In this document: piece by piece, positions 40,796 through 46,230 of the stretch | Numbering within the stretch: position 1 is the first letter of the stretch | Layout: each line of letters starts with the position of its first letter | Origin: CBDHHC01 sp050633205 | GTDB lineage: Bacteria > Pseudomonadota > Alphaproteobacteria > Rhizobiales > CBDHHC01 | Assembly: GCA_050633205.1 (NCBI GenBank) | Contig: JBOEGA010000077.1 | Span: forward strand, 1 to 46,230 | Direction of reading: 5' to 3' | Length of the DNA: 46,230 nucleotides | Made by a program: the position numbers and the translations under genes | The notes under the pieces: generated by a model | Told to the model about the DNA's origin: nothing | Databases searched by the model: none | The model's input: the letters and a program-made list of their open reading frames with translations, nothing else

Positions 40796-41263
40796 CTAGC
40801 CAATTGAACGAAGGCTGTGCTGGACTATAAATCTGTGAAATGGCATGATTGTTGTAAGATATGCTTTGCCGAGGACGTTATTGATTTTGACCAGCGTTGT
40901 GACAGAGATTAGTGTTTGATTGTCATTTTGCTTGCGATTGATCACAAGGCGGAAATTCAGGTGTTTGTCATCTGCACCTGCGATTAGCTGGTTTTCAGTT
41001 TCTTTAAGTACAGGAAATATACCAACCATTTTTGTTTTAGTTGCGGAGATGTCTTTCATGGTTTTAAGACCAAAGGGAGAGACAATTACATCTCTGGTTT
41101 TCAGGAGCATGTTTAGCCAGGCAGGTTGTGTTCCTATCATCTGTTCAGCAGCTGCATAAGCGCTATCGAACCGGTTGGTTGTTGATAGTTGAAACTTATC
41201 GCCCCAGGTTGCTTCCAGAAAGGCCGAATGAGGTAATTGCACAGGATGTTCAATAATTTTCAT
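40796..41263 (-). CDS. DUF2867 family protein
   Basis: A 155-residue protein counted from the ATG at 41263 (a TTG 18 bases earlier is less likely). Family features are PAWLNMLLKTRDVIVSPFGL, the FPVLKETENQLIAGADDKHL segment, FRLVINR and the C-terminal AYLTTIMPFHRFIVQHSL. Domains of this type also occur fused to SDR proteins; the function is not known. No membrane or signal segments. Complete and of normal length. Downstream it runs into repeat copy C. The upstream region to 41523 contains only hairpins. Confidence 0.8.
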   Translation of the reverse strand: MKIIEHPVQLPHSAFLEATWGDKFQLSTTNRFDSAYAAAEQMIGTQPAWLNMLLKTRDVIVSPFGLKTMKDISATKTKMVGIFPVLKETENQLIAGADDKHLNFRLVINRKQNDNQTLISVTTLVKINNVLGKAYLTTIMPFHRFIVQHSLRSIG

Positions 41264-41467
41264 GAAGTGACTTGCTCCCAATCTATCCCATTGCTTTGGA
41301 GCATTATATACCCGGTTTTAATGCCGGGAAATGCGTTAAATTACCCCAAATGCCGGTGAATATCTGTCTTTCATCACACGAACTCCTCTCGTAAGGCTGA
41401 AACATAAAATGGCATTGCCAAATTGAAAAAACAGGTTCATGGAATATCCGTGGCCTGCAAGAATGGT

Positions 41468-41493
41468 GGGATCGCGACTGTAAGTCACGACCC
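41468..41493. terminator. Hairpin downstream of the metallophosphoesterase gene
   Basis: GGGATCGCGACT, loop GTA, AGTCACGACCC (11 pairs with one bulge and one mismatch-like G-U). It follows the - strand gene ending at 41524 by about 30 bases. No clear U-run; an RNA-stability role is also possible. Confidence 0.45.
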
Positions 41494-41523
41494 GCGGATA
41501 GTGTCCCTTCCGGTTGATAGCAC

Positions 41524-43154
41524 TTAGAAGTTTATGGTATCGGCAGAGCCTTTGTTTGTAACTTTGCCATTACTGCTATTGATGGGTTGGATGATCATCT
41601 GATTTGGTTTGTATGTGACTTTCAGGTAGTGGTTATATTCTGCTGCTCCGGTGAAGTAGACGGGGACTTTTTTTCCTGCGCCTGAGGTTAAGTCAGTGCT
41701 TCTTCCGATGCGGTCATGGAGGTGTCCTGCGAAGACTGCGACTACTTTGGGGTGTTTATCCAGGATTTTGAGGAACCGTGTATAATCGGCTGCTGTATTT
41801 GTGGAGCGTTCGCTTTCTGACAGTTTATACCAGTCCTTGTCCTTTGGCCTTGTTTTTCCACCGCTAGAATTAAAAGCACTGGCATAAAGTGAGTGCATAT
41901 TTATAACGATTTTTTTGTTTGATGAGGTGGCTTTGATGTCAGCTTCAAGCCAGTCTAGGGATTTTTTAATATTAAACTTCTCACTGCCTACTCGCGAAGA
42001 TATGTAGCTTGAAATTTTAGTTTAAAGGACGGGTAGTTGTTGAGCTGGATGAAGTGGTAGTTACCAATATCCCAGGAATAGGCGTAGCTGCCGTCCCTGT
42101 TCCATTTTCCTTTTGAGAGGTCATATCTTACTGTCGGGATTGATTTTACGTGCTTGTCAAAGGTTTCCAGCAGGCGGCGTGTGCAATAGTTTTTTGAGAC
42201 TGCGTTTCCTTCACCTGCGCACCATTTGGGGTAGTAGTTGTCATAATCATGATTGCCGAGACCGACATAGAGGTTCAGAAGTTTCTTTTCGTAGAGGTTC
42301 TGATAGGTTTCAAGCTGATCTTTATCAATCGTGTTTGTGATATCTCCGTTTACAACTACTCCGGCAAAAGATGACGTGCTGTTAGCCAGCTTTTCGATAC
42401 TTTTGGAGTGCCACTCGTTGGCTTTCTTTGTTGTTTTGGGGCCGTTCTTGCAAGCTGAGGCCACGCAATACCCAATTTGCGGGTCGGAAATCATGGCCAT
42501 TACGAAGTTGTTTTTATTGAAAGATCCCCATTTCAGAAAGGAGAATTTATCATTCAGAGTACTGCCAACATTAGCGGTGTTTTTGAAATAGGTTCGACAT
42601 AGTGTTTTGCCTACGGGTTTGCCACCGCTGTGGCCCAGATCAACACAGAATTTGGCGTATTTACCTGATGGGAGTTTTACTGAAGAGATCTGGTCGTTCC
42701 ATTTGGAATGATCAGCTTTCGGCAGTCCATAACTTGAAGGGCAGAAATACCAGACTGTGCCTTTGTAACTGGTGTCTTTATATGCCCGAACACAATTGGA
42801 GAGACTGCCTGTTACGGTTTTCCATGAGGAGATTTTGTCGTTGAAGTCTTTGCCTACATAACTTACGCGGCCTTCGAAGAGGGTGCTTTTTCCTTTCTTT
42901 TTGGTATGCTCATAAACCGCTATAATTTTTCCTTCGGGTACAATAATTGATGAGACCTCATCGTTCCAGTCTTTGAAGTTTGGTCTTTTTCCGCACCAGG
43001 ACCATTTTTTTCCTTTAAAATTAGCATGTTGATAGAATTCAACACATTTGGCTGCTTCAGCCTCTGAAGAAAGTATTGCAGGAGCTATGGTTACTGTGAC
43101 AGCAGTTATGAGTCCACTGCAAAGGCTTTTTATCAATTGCTTTTTAAATGACAT
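41524..43154 (-). pseudogene. Secreted beta/gamma-crystallin-like plus metallophosphoesterase protein, frameshifted
   Basis: The signal peptide (about 1-36, ending SEAEA) is followed by two or three crystallin/inhibitor-I36-like repeats (CVEFYQHANFKGKKWSWCGK; CVRAYKDTSYKGTVWYFCPS, each with WNDxVSS or WNDQISS). A calcineurin-like phosphoesterase domain follows: MISDPQIGYC, VVVNGDITN, GLGNHDYDN, then in the second frame NMHSLYA and VFAGHLHDRIG. The first frame stops at 41988; the next frame continues without loss as SSYISSRVGSEKFNIKKSLD and on to 41524. The switch falls in the A/T run 42012-42018, where one extra base restores a protein of about 540 residues. GGAG sits six bases before the ATG at 43154. 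It is an inactive gene or a sequencing error; all metal motifs survive. Confidence 0.82.
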
Positions 43155-43349
43155 TCGCATCTCCGTAAATCTGAAGCGTGAAAATTATGATGGTAGAGGG
43201 AGGTCTCCTATTTTATAGACTGGAATTGCAGAGTTGTTTTTTATAACAATTATTTAGATATGCTCCCGGAAACAAGTCTATCATACTATTGCTTGTGCAA
43301 TGAGATGGTCTTTAGGGGATAAGAAATGCGATTTTTTTCCTGGCTGGTT

Positions 43350-43405
43350 TTACCTGTAATAAAAACAGGGTGTTATTCGTTTTCCTGTTCGTTGTTCACA
43401 GGTAA
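43350..43405. repeat. Nested inverted repeat
   Basis: TTACCTGT (43350-43357) pairs with ACAGGTAA (43398-43405), and inside it AACAGG (43364-43369) pairs with CCTGTT (43384-43389). It lies in the 375-bp gene-free stretch 43155-43529, upstream of the tetR promoter. The role is unknown. Confidence 0.5.
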
Positions 43406-43464
43406 TAATAAATTTTGATATTTTAGTTGTAGGGTAATGTTCTGTCCCTGTTCTTTTGCGGGTC

Positions 43465-43511
43465 TTGACAAGTCCAAAATCATCCGCTATCTATCTACCT
43501 ATAAGTAGATA
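43465..43511 (+). promoter_or_regulatory. tetR promoter with overlapping 20-bp operator O1
   Basis: TTGACA (43465-43470), 17 bases, TATCTA (43488-43493). The operator TATCTACCTATAAGTAGATA (43492-43511) starts at the -10 box and has perfect 7-bp arms, so the repressor would block its own promoter. Confidence 0.88.
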
Positions 43512-43529
43512 ACAAGACCGGATTTCACT

Positions 43530-44111
43530 ATGGCCACTACACAGCATAATGAAACTGCAAACAGAATTCTGGATGTTGCGGAGCAATACACACAGACACG
43601 CGGATTTAATGCGTTCAGTTATAAAGATATTCAGAAGTCTGTTGGGGTAAAAACTTCCAGTATTCACTACTATTTTCCGACGAAGCAGGATCTGGCGCTT
43701 GCTATGGTGGAGCGTTATATCGAACGTTTTTCCGGGGCTCTGGCTGGGATAGACCAGAAATATTCCAAGGCGTCTGACCGGCTTAAAGCTATGGGGCAGA
43801 TTTTTGTTGATGTCGCCAGGGAAGAGAAACTGTGCCTTTGCGGAATGCTGACCTCTGATATTCTATCATTGCCACAGGAAGGGATTTATGAACTTCGGCT
43901 TTTCTTTAAGGATCTTGAAAAGTGGATTATGGATACGATTACGAAGGGTATTGAGGATGGTGATATCAAGTCTTCGATACAAGCTGAAACTGCTGCATTA
44001 CATCTGCTTGCAGCACTGGAAGGTGGGGGGCTGATTGCGCGGACGCGCAGAGAGGCCGGGTATATGAGTGTTGTGCTGGAGGAGGCATTGTCTCATCTCG
44101 TTAAGGGGTGA
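43530..44111 (+). CDS. TetR-family repressor
   Basis: A 193-residue TetR regulator. The N-terminal helix-turn-helix is in RGFNAFSYKDIQKSVGVKTS followed by SIHYYFPTKQDLALAMVERY (about 24-62), the classic TetR pattern. The C-terminal ligand domain includes KLCLCGMLTSDILSLPQEG, in which Cys-Leu-Cys-Gly-Met is frequent in this subgroup. It should repress itself and the SDR gene 109 bases downstream because near-identical 20-bp operators precede both. The inducer is unknown; the neighbouring reductase suggests a reactive carbonyl or xenobiotic. Confidence 0.93.
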   Translation: MATTQHNETANRILDVAEQYTQTRGFNAFSYKDIQKSVGVKTSSIHYYFPTKQDLALAMVERYIERFSGALAGIDQKYSKASDRLKAMGQIFVDVAREEKLCLCGMLTSDILSLPQEGIYELRLFFKDLEKWIMDTITKGIEDGDIKSSIQAETAALHLLAALEGGGLIARTRREAGYMSVVLEEALSHLVKG

Positions 44112-44126
44112 TATTTTTAACAATCT

Positions 44127-44146
44127 TGTCTACCTATAAATAGATA
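44127..44146 (+). promoter_or_regulatory. TetR operator O2 (SDR promoter)
   Basis: TGTCTACCTATAAATAGATA, differing from O1 in two of 20 bases. Confidence 0.85.
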
Positions 44147-44171
44147 GAATTGTGAAATGTTTTTCAAGTTT

Positions 44172-44191
44172 TATCTATCTATGAGTAGGTA
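44172..44191 (+). promoter_or_regulatory. TetR operator O3 (SDR promoter, over -10)
   Basis: TATCTATCTATGAGTAGGTA, differing from O1 in three of 20 bases. It contains the likely -10 TATCTA of the SDR promoter, the same arrangement as at O1, and lies 45 bases from O2 (start to start), about four helical turns. Confidence 0.82.
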
Positions 44192-44220
44192 CTTATGCGT
44201 TATAAAAGAAAGGAAATTTC

Positions 44221-44985
44221 ATGAGTAATAAAACTGCATTGATTATCGGTGGGTCCAAGGGAATGGCACTGGATGCTGCTTTAAGGTTAGCCAGGCGCGG
44301 CGTTAATCTGGTTCTGGTTGCCCGAGATGCAGGTGGTCTTGCATCAGCAAGGACTGCTATTACGGGGGAGTATAATGTTGCTGTTGAGACTATTTCTGCA
44401 GATCTTTATAAAAGGGCTGATGTTGATGCCCTGATTGAGAATATTGATGGCCGTACGAGCGGGATTTCCTATCTTCTGAATGCTGTAGGGTATTTCAAGC
44501 CGGTTTCGTTTCTGGATCACACCCGGGAAGATTATAATATCTATATGGGGATGAACGAGGCTATTTTCTTTATCACGCAGGCCGTATCCAGAAATATGAA
44601 GGCCAATGGTGGCGGGTCTATTGTGAATATTGGTTCCATGTGGGCCAAACAGGCTGTGAAGGCAACTCCATCTTCTGCCTATTCCATGGCGAAGGCCGGG
44701 TTGCATTCCCTGACACAGCATATGGCCATGGAACTTGGTGATTCTGGTATTCGTGTGAATGCTGTTTCTCCTGCATTTGTGCAAACAACAATTTTCAAGT
44801 CGTTCATTGAAGAAGATAAAATTCCTGAAACTCTCTCAGGTTTTGATGGCTTTCACCCGATTGGCAGGATTGGGCAACCAAAGGATACAGGAGCTGTTAT
44901 TGACTTTCTGTTTTCTGAAGAAGCTGGTTGGGTTACCGGTGCTGTCTGGGATGTTGATGGTGGTGTTATGGCTGGCCGTAACTAG
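44221..44985 (+). CDS. Short-chain dehydrogenase/reductase
   Basis: A 254-residue classical SDR. The cofactor motif is IIGGSKGMALDAALRLARRG (GGSKGMA for the usual GxxxGIG), with NAVG in place of NNAG. The catalytic Ser-Tyr-Lys set is in IGSMWAKQ, then SSAYSMAKAG. The C-terminal VTGAVWDVDGGVMAGRN is typical of the family. An Arg at the end of strand beta2 (LVLVARDAGG) suggests NADPH. Substrate unknown. AAAGGAAA precedes the ATG. Expression is under the TetR regulator through O2 and O3. Confidence 0.92.
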   Translation: MSNKTALIIGGSKGMALDAALRLARRGVNLVLVARDAGGLASARTAITGEYNVAVETISADLYKRADVDALIENIDGRTSGISYLLNAVGYFKPVSFLDHTREDYNIYMGMNEAIFFITQAVSRNMKANGGGSIVNIGSMWAKQAVKATPSSAYSMAKAGLHSLTQHMAMELGDSGIRVNAVSPAFVQTTIFKSFIEEDKIPETLSGFDGFHPIGRIGQPKDTGAVIDFLFSEEAGWVTGAVWDVDGGVMAGRN

Positions 44986-45232
44986 GATACAGACGCGTTA
45001 ATCTGTGAACAAATGCGTATAGCAACCAGCTTTATTATAGCAGGTTGCTATATTTCCCAGGCTCCGGGTCCGTTAAATTTTTCCGCTTTTCAAAAAATGA
45101 CCATAATACCATGCGATAAAGCATTTCGCATGGAGGCGGTTATGTAACAGGCTTACACATTTTTGAGATGATCGTTCGGACAAGTGTTTGTTCCGGGTGA
45201 TTTTTTATGCCTATGTGAAAATTCCAAAAACC

Positions 45233-45410
45233 AGAGCATATCGTGTTTAATCTGATTCATTTATTGGAAACTTTTAAGCCATTATCTGCGCTTTAAAGTT
45301 TGAAAATACTCCGGTATTTCCTGCACTTTAAAACTTGATTCTGACATTAAAACTTCCTCGATAAAGTGAACCAGATTANNNNNNNNNNNNGATTAAACGC
45401 GACATGCTCT
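45233..45410. repeat. Large palindromic intergenic element broken by the assembly gap
   Basis: Left arm AGAGCATATCGTGTTTAATC then TGATTCATTTAT; right arm, read on the other strand, AGAGCATGTCGCGTTTAATC and TAATCTGGTTCACTTTAT. The interior continues imperfect complementarity (GGAA..TTTTAA, CTTTAAAG, AAATAC-TCCG-GTATTT at the centre near 45313), so the element folds end to end. It occupies most of the second half of the 485-bp gene-free interval 44986-45470. The AGAGCATGTCG terminus recalls palindromic repeats of Rhizobiales. Confidence 0.82.
45379..45390. other. Assembly gap (12 Ns)
   Basis: The bases before the gap end in ...CCAGATTA and those after begin GATTAAACGCG. The shared GATTA suggests the two contigs really overlap and the gap length is not real. 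Confidence 0.9.
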
Positions 45411-45470
45411 AAAATTTCAGCTTTGCCCTAAGCAGTGTTTTGGGTGAAGGCTGTTGTTGCGAGCTTATTG

Positions 45471-46230
45471 ATGATGCAAATAATCAAGTATCCCAGAACA
45501 CAGCATCTGGAAGGGTCCTGCCTGCAGGTTGATGATGACAGGATCAGAGTTCAGCTTAAAGCATTGCCAGAGGGTTTGCTGGTGTGGGAGGAGAAACTGG
45601 ATGGTGCGAACTGCGGTATAAGTTTTTCTGAAAATGGTGAGTTGTTACTACAGTCGCGAGGTCATATTTTAAGTGGTGGGGCGCGTGAAAGACAATTCGA
45701 TATATTGAAGTCGTGGGCGCAGGTTATGTCTGCAGAATTGCGGGCTATTCTGGGTACGCGGTATATTATGTATGGCGAGTGGCTTTATGCGAAGCACTCG
45801 GTTTTTTATGATGAGCTGCCGCATTATTTTTTCGAGTTTGATATCTATGACAAAGACAGTGGTGTGTTTCTCTCCACGTTCCGGCGTCATGAGATGCTGT
45901 CAGGGTCGCCTGTGATATCGGTGCCGGTTGTTAAAACAGGCAGGGTAAAAAATGTTTCCGAGATAGAGAAAGCGATTGGTCCTTCTTTATACATCAGTGA
46001 CAAGCATGAAGAGGTTCTGCGGCAAGAAGCTGTGAAGCTTGGTCTTGAGCCGGAACAGGTTATGCGTGAGACGGATATGACGGGGTTGTCTGAAGGGTTT
46101 TATTTTAAGCTTGAGGATGATGAGAAAGTGCTCGGGCGGTACAAATTTGTTCGCAGTGAGTTTTTGCAGACGATACTGGAGTCGGGCAGTCACTGGAATG
46201 AGCGGCCGATTATACCGAACCGTCTAGCAG
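45471..46230 (+). CDS. RNA ligase family protein, 3'-truncated by window edge
   Basis: The open frame runs from ATG 45471 (or 45474) to the window end, 253 codons. It begins MMQIIKYPRTQHLEGSCLQ and contains the nucleotidyl-transferase motif I EEKLDGANCGISF (about 41-53), where Lys would be adenylylated, motif III-like YIMYGEWLYAKH, FEFDIYDK (motif IIIa), SEGFYFKLEDD (motif IV) and LGRYKFVR (motif V). These are the ATP-dependent RNA ligase motifs of the PF09414 type, which seal RNA breaks. Relatives often sit next to a polynucleotide kinase/AAA gene, expected just outside the window. No good ribosome site precedes the ATG pair. Only the C-terminus is missing. Confidence 0.87.
   Translation, partial: MMQIIKYPRTQHLEGSCLQVDDDRIRVQLKALPEGLLVWEEKLDGANCGISFSENGELLLQSRGHILSGGARERQFDILKSWAQVMSAELRAILGTRYIMYGEWLYAKHSVFYDELPHYFFEFDIYDKDSGVFLSTFRRHEMLSGSPVISVPVVKTGRVKNVSEIEKAIGPSLYISDKHEEVLRQEAVKLGLEPEQVMRETDMTGLSEGFYFKLEDDEKVLGRYKFVRSEFLQTILESGSHWNERPIIPNRLA

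Overview
The window is a 46 kb piece of an alphaproteobacterial chromosome from a draft assembly (12 Ns at 45379-45390). The lineage is inferred, not proven. It rests on a groES gene with a CIRCE operator, a ygfZ-tag-HD hydrolase operon, a cytochrome c' plus diheme cytochrome c, a polyamine operon with a deoxyhypusine synthase-like gene, and a hairpin repeat of a type common in Alphaproteobacteria. Base composition looks moderate (mid-40s % GC by eye). I see no rRNA, tRNA, CRISPR array, transposase or prophage gene.

Left part (1-9.7 kb): the start of groES under a CIRCE element, a YiiX-like cysteine hydrolase, a methyltransferase, a small Lys-rich protein, the ygfZ-tag-HD operon, and a methylglyoxal-synthase-like/amidohydrolase fusion preceded by an unexplained intrinsic terminator. 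From 7.8 to 12.4 kb lies a phosphite uptake and oxidation locus. ptxD-ptxE (dehydrogenase and LysR regulator) diverge from ptxABC (ABC importer) around a near-perfect palindrome. Every PtxD catalytic or substrate-binding residue I can recall falls at its literature position.

Middle part (12.6-31.5 kb): housekeeping and metabolic genes. They include a transglutaminase-like protein, LysE and DUF1801 genes, a frameshifted SRPBCC gene, a NYN/LOTUS RNA-binding or nuclease protein, a DUF1045-type 2H phosphoesterase and a TPP enzyme whose usual catalytic Glu is Gln. They continue with cytochrome c', a diheme cytochrome c-caspase-TusA operon, a PLP decarboxylase-DHS-like-agmatinase polyamine operon, secreted small proteins, and a dedicated ketoacyl synthase and acyl carrier protein. 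The last pair is divergent from two tandem paralogous acyl-CoA synthetases (32.0-35.6 kb).

Right part (35.8-46.2 kb): this is the accessory-looking part. A beta-barrel protein is followed by a Slam-type translocator with its presumed surface-lipoprotein substrate (37.0-39.3 kb). The pair is surrounded by three copies of a two-hairpin intergenic repeat and one REP-like hairpin. Further on are two uncharacterised proteins, a secreted crystallin-fold/metallophosphoesterase chimera interrupted by a frameshift, and a TetR/SDR pair sharing three copies of a 20-bp operator. A large palindromic repeat coincides with the assembly gap. The window ends inside an RNA ligase gene.
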